NCBI GenBank assembly: GCA_964429465.1
Contig: CAYSCA010000096.1
Span: 1 to 11,974 of the forward strand
Direction of reading: 5' to 3'
Source: Ferrovibrio sp964429465
GTDB lineage: Bacteria > Pseudomonadota > Alphaproteobacteria > Ferrovibrionales > Ferrovibrionaceae
Length of the DNA: 11,974 nt
Position numbers and translations under genes: made by a program. How positions within the stretch are numbered: position 1 is the first letter of the stretch; each line of letters opens with the position of its first letter. Positions 1 through 6,246 of this stretch are shown here, piece after piece. The notes beneath the pieces were generated by a model that did not search any database, was not told where the DNA came from, and saw only the letters and a program-made list of their open reading frames with translations.

Positions 1-305
1 TGGTCAGCACCGACGGATCGGGCCGCGTGACCGGCTTTCTGCCGTCCGGGGCCGCGGGCCAGCCCGGGCTGATCGGTGCCGGCGTATATGCCTTGCGGCG
101 CGATCTGCTTGCCCGCTTCGATCTGCCGCCGGCATTTTCCTTCGAGACCGAGATACTGGCGCGTTTAATCGTAAATTTACGGGCGCAGGCCTATCTCGCG
201 GAGGGGTTCTTCATCGATATCGGCGTGCCCGAGGATTATCGGCGTGCGCAGACCGAAATACCGGCGCTGGCCGCGCCCGGCATCAAGGGGGGTAAATGCT
301 GCTGA
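1..305 (+). CDS. hddC: D-glycero-alpha-D-manno-heptose 1-phosphate guanylyltransferase, C-terminal part (5' end outside window)
   Basis: This is the last 100 codons of a sugar-phosphate nucleotidyltransferase; the frame is open from base 3 and runs off the left edge. The visible part fits the second half of the HddC/RmlA-like fold: a GAGVYALRRDLL strand-helix, an FSFETEI segment, and near the end FFIDIGVPEDY, where the DIG Asp is the expected second metal ligand and VPEDY is the family signature. HddC proteins are around 230 residues, so more than half is missing, including the N-terminal GxGTRL-type loop that binds the nucleotide. The family transfers GMP from GTP to heptose 1-phosphate in the cytoplasm. 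The GTP and heptose specificity is inferred mainly from the downstream kinase. A general mannose- or glucose-1-phosphate nucleotidyltransferase is the alternative. It overlaps the kinase gene by 10 bases, so the two are surely co-translated. The GTG at 27 is internal. Confidence 0.8.
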   Translation, partial: VSTDGSGRVTGFLPSGAAGQPGLIGAGVYALRRDLLARFDLPPAFSFETEILARLIVNLRAQAYLAEGFFIDIGVPEDYRRAQTEIPALAAPGIKGGKCC

Positions 306-1288
306 CCTGCCGGACGCCTCTCCGCATCAGCTTCTTCGGCGGGGGGACCGATTACCCCGAATACATCGAGCAGGATCGCGGCGCCGTCGTCGGCATGGCG
401 ATCGACAAGTATATTTACGTCAGTGCCCTCCGACTGGCCAATTTCCTCGAGTACAAATATCGCCTCAGCTATTCCAGGCATGAGCGCGTGCAGGCGATCG
501 AGGAGATCGAGCATCCGGTGGTGCGCGCCGTGCTGCAGCATTATGAGATCGAAAAGCCGCTCGACATCACGGTGCTCTCGGACCTGCCGGCGCGCTCCGG
601 TCTCGGCAGCTCCTCCAGTTTCACTGTCGGCTTCCTGAACCTGATCGCTCAGATACTCGACCTGCGCTATACCAAATACGAGCTGGCGCAGAAGGCGATC
701 TTTGTTGAACGCGAGTTACTGCGCGAGAATGTCGGGTTGCAGGACCAGTTCCATGCGTCGTTCGGCGGCATAAACCGCTTCGATTTCCTGCCGGGCCGGA
801 CCCGCATCTCGCCAGTCGGCATCACCGGGGCAAATCTCGAGCTGCTTTCGCAGTCGCTGTTCCTCGTCTTCACCGGGATTGCGCGTTTCGCATCGCAGAC
901 CCTGGATGCCCAGATCGAAAACACCAAGCAGAAGACCATCACGCGGGAATTGTCGCATCTGCTGAAACTGACCGACCAGGCCGTCGAGGTTCTGGAATCC
1001 GGCAGGATTGACGGCATCCTGGGCGATCTCGGGGCCATGCTGCATGAGGGCTGGGAAACCAAGCGGCGACTGTCGGACAGGGTCAGCAACGCGACCATCG
1101 ACGAACTCTATGCCACGGCGCGCGCCAGCGGGGCGCTGGGCGGAAAACTGTGCGGCGCTGGCGGCGGCGGCTTTTTCCTGCTGCTGGTTCCCCCTGAAGC
1201 GCAGGCAACCGTAGCCGCGGCGCTTCAGCCCCTGAAACTCATCCCGATCCGCATCGACACCGGCGGCTCGACCGTCATTTACAGTTAG
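296..1288 (+). CDS. hddA: GHMP-family sugar kinase, probable D-glycero-alpha-D-manno-heptose-7-phosphate kinase
   Basis: A 330-residue GHMP kinase, normal length for HddA. It starts with the family N-terminus RTPLRISFFGGGTDYPEY (residues 6-23), which in these kinases lies in the sugar-binding region. The ATP phosphate-binding loop is PARSGLGSSSS (98-108). GLQDQFHASFGG (147-158) carries the conserved Asp of the active site. GGKLCGAGGGGFFLL (282-296) is GHMP motif 3. HddA phosphorylates D-glycero-D-manno-heptose 7-phosphate at O1, giving the 1,7-bisphosphate. A GmhB-type phosphatase trims this before HddC activates it; neither GmhA nor GmhB is in view. The ATG at 296 is preceded by a purine-rich AAGGGGGG at 285-292 inside the end of hddC, and the genes overlap by 10 bases. 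Other sugar kinases of this subfamily share the motifs, so the heptose substrate is an inference supported by the adjacent guanylyltransferase. Confidence 0.85.
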   Translation: MLLTCRTPLRISFFGGGTDYPEYIEQDRGAVVGMAIDKYIYVSALRLANFLEYKYRLSYSRHERVQAIEEIEHPVVRAVLQHYEIEKPLDITVLSDLPARSGLGSSSSFTVGFLNLIAQILDLRYTKYELAQKAIFVERELLRENVGLQDQFHASFGGINRFDFLPGRTRISPVGITGANLELLSQSLFLVFTGIARFASQTLDAQIENTKQKTITRELSHLLKLTDQAVEVLESGRIDGILGDLGAMLHEGWETKRRLSDRVSNATIDELYATARASGALGGKLCGAGGGGFFLLLVPPEAQATVAAALQPLKLIPIRIDTGGSTVIYS

Positions 1289-1297
1289 GAGAAAGCT

Positions 1298-2557
1298 ATG
1301 GCCGACGCTTATCGCGCCATCGCCAAATGCCGCGTCTGTGGCTCGGCGCATCTGCAATCGCTGTTCTCGCTCGGGCCGCAAACGCTTACCGGGGTATTCC
1401 CGAAGCCCGAACAGCCGGATCCGATCGCCGTGCCGCTCGATCTGCTGCTCTGCGGCGAATGCAAGTTCCTGCAGCTGAAATACACGGTCGAACCGGGCCT
1501 TATGTATGCCGAATACTGGTATCGCTCCGGGATCAACCAGACGATGCGCGATCATCTCGCCGGGATCACTGCCGATGTGCGCAGGATGGTGCCGCTCAAA
1601 TCCGGCGATACGGTGATTGACATCGGCTGCAACGACGGCACCCTGCTGGCAACTTACGACCTCCCGGGCCTGCAGCGGATCGGTGTCGATCCCTCCAACG
1701 CCATCCTGTCGATTGCCGATCCTTCCGTGACCAAGGTCAATACCTACTTCTCGGCGACCGCCGTGAGGGATGCGCTGGCGGGTGCCAAGGCCAAGGTGAT
1801 CACCGCGATATCCATGTTCTACGATCTCGATGATCCGCACAGCTTCATCGAAAGCATCAAGGCGTGCCTCGCGCCCGATGGCGTCTGGGTCGTGGAGATG
1901 AATTATACCGGCAACATGATCCTCGATATCGGCTACGACATGATGAGCCACGAGCATGTCGCCTATTACACTCTGCGCACCTTCGAGCGCCTGTTGCACA
2001 TGCACGGGCTGTATCTCAATGATGCCAGCTTCAACAGCATCAATGGAGGCTCCGTCCGGCTGTTCTGCGGCTTTGACAATCGATCCACTCCGGCGGTTGC
2101 CGAGATTCGCGACCGCGAGGCCAGCGTCGGACTGGAAGAGGTTGCGACCTACGCCGAATGCGCGCGCCGCATCGAGGAATTCCGCCACAAGCTGACCAGC
2201 CTGGTGCGCGGCATCCGCAAGGCAGGCAAGACGGTTGCCGTATACGGGGCTTCGACGCGCGGCAACACGTTCCTGCAGCATTGCCGGTTCACTTCAGATG
2301 ATCTGTTCGCAGCCGCCGATCGCAATCCGGATAAATGGGGCCTTGTCACGCCGGGGACCCGCATCCCGATCCGGTCCGAGGCCGAGGTGCGCGCCGCAAA
2401 GCCCGATTACATGCTGATCCTGCCCTATGGCTTCCTGCCCGAATTCCTCAAGCGCGAAGAGGGCTACATGCAGGCCGGCGGCAAGCTGATCGTGCCGCTG
2501 CCGGAGATGTGCGTCTATAGCTGGAAGGACGGGCGGCTCGCGAAGGAGCTGGTCTGA
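1298..2557 (+). CDS. NDP-4-keto-6-deoxysugar C-methyltransferase (TylCIII/TcaB9-type, three-part SAM enzyme)
   Basis: A 419-residue protein with the layout of sugar C-methyltransferases. An N-terminal zinc module has Cys11/Cys14 and Cys52/Cys55. A Rossmann SAM-binding domain has motif I VIDIGCNDG (106-114) and GVDPS (129-133). The segment HEHVAYY (218-224) matches the family's catalytic Glu-His region. A C-terminal Methyltransf_14-like domain includes GASTRGNTFLQHC (317-329) and LPYGFLPE (375-382). Characterised relatives methylate carbon 3 of an NDP-4-keto-6-deoxyhexose, the ketone acidifying the neighbouring carbon. The 4-ketosugar would come from the dehydratase encoded at 3433-4449. In some relatives a Tyr lies two residues before the Glu; here it is Ser217 by my eye alignment, so regiochemistry may differ. 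The start is supported by AGGAG at 1287-1291, which overlaps the stop codon of the kinase gene. It is the last gene of the plus-strand block. Substrate and methylated carbon are inferred. Confidence 0.85.
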   Translation: MADAYRAIAKCRVCGSAHLQSLFSLGPQTLTGVFPKPEQPDPIAVPLDLLLCGECKFLQLKYTVEPGLMYAEYWYRSGINQTMRDHLAGITADVRRMVPLKSGDTVIDIGCNDGTLLATYDLPGLQRIGVDPSNAILSIADPSVTKVNTYFSATAVRDALAGAKAKVITAISMFYDLDDPHSFIESIKACLAPDGVWVVEMNYTGNMILDIGYDMMSHEHVAYYTLRTFERLLHMHGLYLNDASFNSINGGSVRLFCGFDNRSTPAVAEIRDREASVGLEEVATYAECARRIEEFRHKLTSLVRGIRKAGKTVAVYGASTRGNTFLQHCRFTSDDLFAAADRNPDKWGLVTPGTRIPIRSEAEVRAAKPDYMLILPYGFLPEFLKREEGYMQAGGKLIVPLPEMCVYSWKDGRLAKELV

Positions 2558-2572
2558 GCCGGCCCTCCGGTT
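2557..2572. terminator. Small GC hairpin between convergent genes, possible weak terminator
   Basis: The bases between the two convergent stop codons can fold into a six-pair stem (AGCCGG with CCGGTT, one G-T pair) around a CCCT loop. CTATTCC follows on the plus strand. There is no T-tract, so at best this is a weak terminator. Its placement in the 15-base gap between opposing genes is the main support. Confidence 0.3.
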
Positions 2573-3436
2573 CTATTCCGCCAGCATCCAGCGCAAGGTA
2601 TCACGCAATTCGTGTTGCCAGGTGAAGCCGAGGTTTTGCAGGCGGTCGCTGGCGCCGCGCTGATAGAGGACGTCGTTGGCCCGGATGAAGTCGGGGTTGA
2701 CGCGGACCTCGATGCTGTGGCCGGTCAGTTCCGACAGGATGCGGATCAGCTCGCGAATGCTGGTTGCCGTCCCGTTGCACAAATGCAGGGAGCGGGGCGG
2801 CGCTGCGGCTTCCAGCAGGAGCTCATACATCCGCGCCAGATCGCGCACATCGGTATAGTCTCTGGCCACCTCGACATTGCCGAGTTCGATGACCGGCTCG
2901 CGGTCGCGGAAATGGCGCACGAGCTTCGGCACCAGGAAGCTGTCGCGATGGCCGCGCCCGATGGCATTGAAGGGGCGTGTCACCACAATGTCCATGCGGT
3001 CGCGATACATCGCGCAGAAGCTTTCCGCCAGCACCTTGGCGCAGGCATAGAGGTTGTGCGGCTGCGGCGGTTGATCTTCCGGGATCGCGCCGTCTGAATG
3101 CAGCGGGCCATAGATGTAGGCGCTGCTGGCGGTGATGAAGCGACCCTCGAAATGCCGCTCGGCAAGCGCTTCCAGCAGATTCAGCACGCCGAACGCGTTG
3201 ACTCCGAAGATCTGTTCACGGTCGTTGACGGCGAGCGTGGCGATGGCTGCCAGATTGATTACCGCATCGGGTTGCGTCGCGGCGAGGCAATCGCGAATGC
3301 TGGCGGGGTCGGTAATGTCAAGGCCATGGTCGCGTGCGTCTGCAGGCAGCCATTTGCCGGGTTGCCGCCGAAGCTGCGCCATCACGAAACGGCCGGTAAA
3401 GCCGGTCGCGCCAATTACCAGGATTTTGCGTGTCAT
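2573..3436 (-). CDS. NAD(P)-dependent SDR reductase/epimerase, probable GDP-4-keto-6-deoxyheptose (or -mannose) reductase
   Basis: A 287-residue extended short-chain dehydrogenase/reductase. The N-terminal Rossmann motif GATGFTG (9-15) binds NAD(P). LDITDP (39-44) is the acidic turn after the second strand, and NLAAIA (61-66) lines the cofactor site. Catalytic residues are the Ser pair in TASSAYIYG (102-110) and Tyr130/Lys134 in NLYACAKVLAE. DYTDVRDLARMYE (193-205) is the substrate-side signature of GDP-sugar reductases such as Rmd. The length fits Rmd/DmhB-type reductases, which reduce the 4-keto group made by a GDP-sugar 4,6-dehydratase. The start codon overlaps the dehydratase stop in an ATGA (3433-3436) with no evident Shine-Dalgarno, so it is probably translated by coupling and acts in the next step. 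A C-3/C-5 epimerase role cannot be excluded from motifs alone. Confidence 0.8.
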   Translation of the reverse strand: MTRKILVIGATGFTGRFVMAQLRRQPGKWLPADARDHGLDITDPASIRDCLAATQPDAVINLAAIATLAVNDREQIFGVNAFGVLNLLEALAERHFEGRFITASSAYIYGPLHSDGAIPEDQPPQPHNLYACAKVLAESFCAMYRDRMDIVVTRPFNAIGRGHRDSFLVPKLVRHFRDREPVIELGNVEVARDYTDVRDLARMYELLLEAAAPPRSLHLCNGTATSIRELIRILSELTGHSIEVRVNPDFIRANDVLYQRGASDRLQNLGFTWQHELRDTLRWMLAE

Positions 3437-4449
3437 CGGGTGAGGAATTTGGCTTCGCCATCGCCGACTCGCTCACGCCAGTAATCCAGCAGGTCGCGCA
3501 TGGTGGCCTCGAAGGGGATTTCCGGCTGCCAGCCGGTATGGGTGCGGAACTTGGTCGTATCCGGCACCTGCAGGTCCGCGTCGATCGGCCGCAGCCGGTC
3601 GGGGTCCGTCTCGACCTTGATGTTTTTCGCCGTCGACATGTTGAGCAGGGTGTCGAGCATCTGCCGGATCGTGCATGTGAAGGTGCCGCCGATATTATAG
3701 TAGGCGCCAGGCTGCGGATTGTGGGTCAACAGCAGGTAATAGGCACGTACGGCATCGCGCACATCGGCCCAGGTGCGCAGCGATTCCAGGTTGCCGGTTT
3801 TCAGCACCGGCGGGATCAGGTTCTTCTCTATCATGGCGATCTGCTTGGCAAAGGTGGATTCGGCGAACACGTCGCCCCGCCGTGGTCCGGTATGGGTGAA
3901 CATCCGGGTCGTCATCACCGTCATGCCATAGGCCTCGGCATAAAAGCGGCCGATCAGGTCGGTGCCGACCTTGGAGATGGCGTAAGGCGATGCAGGATGA
4001 AAGCTGCATTCCTCATCAATCGGCAGCTTCTCCTTCGGTACCCGGCCGAAAACCTCCGAGGAGGCGCAGACATGGATGATGGCGTCCTTGCGATGCTGCC
4101 GCAGCGATTCCAGCACCCGGTTGGTACCTTGCACATTGGTCTCCAGCGTATCCAGCGGCGCTTCGAAGCTGGTCCGCGGGAAACTCTGGGCGGCGAGATG
4201 GAAAACGTAGTCCGGGCTGGCGCTCGCCACCACATGGTCGACGGAGACGCCATCGCGCAGGTCGCCGTAGAGCAGATGAATCCGGTCCTTGCGATTGATG
4301 CGGTCGACCAGATGGCTGAGATTGTCCAGCGGGCTGCGCCAGCGGCACATGCCGTAGATTTCCCAGTCTGTTCGGGCCAGCAGATAATCGGCAAGATGGG
4401 AGCCGACCATCCCGGTAATTCCGGTGATCAGGGCGCGTTTCGTCGCCAT
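3433..4449 (-). CDS. GDP-sugar 4,6-dehydratase (Gmd/DmhA-like SDR)
   Basis: A 338-residue extended SDR, close to the usual length of GDP-mannose and GDP-heptose 4,6-dehydratases. It has GITGMVG (10-16) for NADP binding, YGDLRD (61-66), and HLAAQSFPRTSFEAP (84-98), a hallmark of GDP-sugar dehydratases. The dehydratase-type active site is ASSEVFG (129-135), supplying Ser and the catalytic Glu132. Tyr156 and Lys160 lie in SPYAISKVG. RTWADVRDAVRAYY (225-238) follows. The enzyme would oxidise C4 and eliminate water across C5-C6, giving a 4-keto-6-deoxy sugar that both the C-methyltransferase and the reductase can use. The ATG is supported by AGGA seven bases upstream. Whether it takes GDP-mannose (Gmd) or GDP-heptose (DmhA/WcbK) is not decidable from motifs; the neighbouring hddA/hddC argue for heptose. 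Confidence 0.85.
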   Translation of the reverse strand: MATKRALITGITGMVGSHLADYLLARTDWEIYGMCRWRSPLDNLSHLVDRINRKDRIHLLYGDLRDGVSVDHVVASASPDYVFHLAAQSFPRTSFEAPLDTLETNVQGTNRVLESLRQHRKDAIIHVCASSEVFGRVPKEKLPIDEECSFHPASPYAISKVGTDLIGRFYAEAYGMTVMTTRMFTHTGPRRGDVFAESTFAKQIAMIEKNLIPPVLKTGNLESLRTWADVRDAVRAYYLLLTHNPQPGAYYNIGGTFTCTIRQMLDTLLNMSTAKNIKVETDPDRLRPIDADLQVPDTTKFRTHTGWQPEIPFEATMRDLLDYWRERVGDGEAKFLTR

Positions 4450-4500
4450 GGCTTGTTCCTCGTGTCAGTCGCCGCCACTCTCGCGACGGCGGGTAAGTAT

Positions 4501-4538
4501 CCGGTTAACCGGGATTTGCGGCAGGGGGAGGGTTAACC
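4501..4538. promoter_or_regulatory. Paired GGTTAACC palindromes in the divergent intergenic region, candidate operator
   Basis: The 164-base gap between the dehydratase (minus) and the GT41-like gene (plus) holds two copies of GGTTAACC, at 4503-4510 and 4531-4538, with centres 28 bases apart. The first extends to a perfect 12-base palindrome, CCGGTTAACCGG (4501-4512). Two identical palindromes between divergent promoters suggest binding sites for a dimeric regulator controlling both blocks. A weak minus-strand -10-like GATACT lies at 4501-4496, touching the first palindrome. The TTAACC core resembles a CtrA half-site, but the spacing does not make a full CtrA box. Regulator identity is unknown. 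Confidence 0.4.
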
Positions 4539-4602
4539 GCCCATTCATCCTTGCGCGGCAAAATTCGGCAGATATCCCTACCCGTGACGGCCGTCCGGCC
4601 AC

Positions 4603-4607
4603 AGGAG
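4603..4607 (+). promoter_or_regulatory. Shine-Dalgarno that sets a TTG start
   Basis: AGGAG lies six bases before an in-frame TTG at 4614. The reading frame could be extended to another TTG at 4551, but that one has no ribosome binding site. This SD is why the shorter 532-residue start was chosen. Confidence 0.7.
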
Positions 4608-4613
4608 TGTTAT

Positions 4614-6212
4614 TTGGCTGATCCGGCTCCAGCAAGTCAGGCCGCGGCGCTTCAGGCGCAAGTGCAAGAGGCATTCAACCGCGCCCTGGCCGCCAAGGCG
4701 TCGCGGGATTACGTCGCAGCGCTGACCGCCTTCCGACAAGCCTTCCGGGCGGCACCTGGGGCCTTCAATGCCCCCAAACCCTGGGCAGCCCTGTTCAATG
4801 CGCCGGACTGGTTTGCGGGAGACGACGAGCCCGATGCCTATCTCGACTATGCCGAAGCGATCATGGCCGAACTCCAGGACTTTGCGGCGGTCGATCCCAA
4901 GCTCGGCCAGGTCGTGGCATCGGCTTTTGTCCATGCGGCGCATTTCCGCCATACCGTGCACAACTCCCGGCCGCTGACCGCTTTCATGCAGCGCCGCGCG
5001 CAGGTGTTCAGGAGCGCGCTCGCCGGTCTGGAATCCCTCATGGACCATCGCTTCGCCACACCGGTATCGGCCGGCGGCAAGCTGCGTTACGGCATCCTGC
5101 TCAAGCACCTCAACCAGGACCCCGAAACCATTGGGGCGCTTTCCTACTTTGAGTTCGCCCGGGCGGCCGATCTGGAAGTGATCGTGTTTGTCGTTGGCCC
5201 AGGGGAGCAGCCCGGCTTTGCTGCGCGCGTCCGCGCGGTGGCTGATCAGGTTGTAAATCTGCCAACGGTCCTGACCGATGCCATCCGGGTGCTGCGTGAC
5301 GCTGATCTCGATGTACTGTTCTTCGCCAACGATGTGACGGCGAAGCCGAGCTTGCCAAGTTTCCTTACATTTTTCCGTGTCGCGCGGCGTAGCTTCACAT
5401 GCGTTGCCACCATAGCGACGACTGCTGCGCCGCATCTGGATGTGTATCTCGGGGGTGAGTATTTCCTGCGCCAAGGCCATGCGGCGGAGTTCACGGAACG
5501 CTTTATCGGCCTGCCGTTTCCAGGCTTTTCTTTCTCGATCCCGGTCAAAACGCCGGTTGACCCGGCGCTTTTCCAGCGCGCCAGGCTGGGCATTCCCGAG
5601 GATGCCATTGTGCTTGCTTCCGGCGCCAATCACACGAAGCTGCATGGCCGGCTGCTGCGCTGCTGGGCGGAAATCCTCAAGCGGCTCCCCAACGCCTATC
5701 TGCTGCTCTATCCCTTTCCGCCCCACTTCGGTCCCGCCCAGGCGGCCATGGCAGACCGTTGGAATGCGGTCATTGCGGCGGCCGGAGGCGATCCGGCCCG
5801 GGTGAAGATCCTCCCCTCCCTGGGCAGTCGGGACGCGGTGATCGCCCTGCTCGGCGCGGCGGATATCGGGCTCGATTCCTTCCCGTATTCCGGCCTCACC
5901 ACCATCGTCGATGCCGCAGAAGCCGCGCTGCCCCTTGTGGCCCCCAGCGGGCCGGTATTGCGCAACAATCATGCCGCGGCGATCTTGGACAGTATGGGAC
6001 TGAACGAGTTGATCGCGACATCGGAGGCCGATTATGTCGATCGGGTCGTGGCGCTGGCCGGTGACCCTGAGCGGCGCTCCGGCTATCGGCAGAGGCTGCG
6101 GGCTGCCATGGATGAGCCCCCGGGCTTTCTGAACCCGAAAGCCTACTGCGCGGCCGTGGTGAGTGCCATACGCGGGCTTCATGACGAGATGAAATCGGGC
6201 GCGGATATCTGA
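4614..6212 (+). CDS. GT41-like glycosyltransferase (O-GlcNAc transferase/SPINDLY/HMW1C-type), candidate protein glycosyltransferase
   Basis: A 532-residue protein starting at TTG. The first 150 or so residues are helical; one TPR-like helix pair (AALTAFRQAFRAAPG, about 35-49) replaces the long TPR array of classical OGT. The rest looks like a GT-B pair. KLRYGILLKHLNQDPET (156-172) opens the first domain. GANHTKLHGRLLRCWAEIL (337-355) matches the nucleotide-binding Lys region of GT41. ADIGLDSFPYSGLTTIVDA (416-434) matches the DxxLDxFPYxGxTTxxDA block. MGLNELIATSEADYVDRVVAL (461-481) matches the C-terminal GLxELIAxxxxxYVxxAxxLA block. GT41 enzymes transfer sugars from nucleotide donors to Ser/Thr or Asn of cytoplasmic proteins. 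The usual GYP/GHP before the TT motif is not seen (VATIATTAAPHLD, 264-276), so donor or acceptor may differ. It leads a two-gene unit next to a GDP-sugar cluster, suggesting, not proving, that it uses that sugar. No signal peptide. Confidence 0.7.
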   Translation: MADPAPASQAAALQAQVQEAFNRALAAKASRDYVAALTAFRQAFRAAPGAFNAPKPWAALFNAPDWFAGDDEPDAYLDYAEAIMAELQDFAAVDPKLGQVVASAFVHAAHFRHTVHNSRPLTAFMQRRAQVFRSALAGLESLMDHRFATPVSAGGKLRYGILLKHLNQDPETIGALSYFEFARAADLEVIVFVVGPGEQPGFAARVRAVADQVVNLPTVLTDAIRVLRDADLDVLFFANDVTAKPSLPSFLTFFRVARRSFTCVATIATTAAPHLDVYLGGEYFLRQGHAAEFTERFIGLPFPGFSFSIPVKTPVDPALFQRARLGIPEDAIVLASGANHTKLHGRLLRCWAEILKRLPNAYLLLYPFPPHFGPAQAAMADRWNAVIAAAGGDPARVKILPSLGSRDAVIALLGAADIGLDSFPYSGLTTIVDAAEAALPLVAPSGPVLRNNHAAAILDSMGLNELIATSEADYVDRVVALAGDPERRSGYRQRLRAAMDEPPGFLNPKAYCAAVVSAIRGLHDEMKSGADI

Positions 6213-6236
6213 TGCGCGGATGTGGCAGACTGGATT

Positions 6237-6240
6237 GAGG
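6237..6240 (+). promoter_or_regulatory. Shine-Dalgarno that sets the start of the FkbM-like gene
   Basis: GAGG lies six bases before the ATG at 6247. The upstream in-frame ATG at 6220 has no such site, so the 333-residue form is preferred. Confidence 0.6.
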
Positions 6241-6246
6241 GAAGAC

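Noticed and set aside
716..2281. Open frame of 521 codons on the minus strand, antisense to the kinase and methyltransferase genes
   Set aside because: Shadow of two clearly homologous plus-strand genes; no motif seen.
4472..4492. CCGCC/GGCGG inverted repeat upstream of the dehydratase start
   Set aside because: Only a five-pair stem with an eleven-base loop, common by chance in GC-rich DNA.
3430..4536. Open frame of 368 codons on the plus strand opposite the dehydratase
   Set aside because: Shadow frame; the minus strand carries the complete SDR motifs.
4505..4536. CtrA box (TTAA-N7-TTAA) in the divergent intergenic region
   Set aside because: The two TTAA cores are 24 bases apart, not seven, so only half-site similarity remains.
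4551..4613. N-terminal extension of the GT41-like protein from a TTG at 4551
   Set aside because: No ribosome binding site precedes 4551, whereas AGGAG sits six bases before the TTG at 4614.
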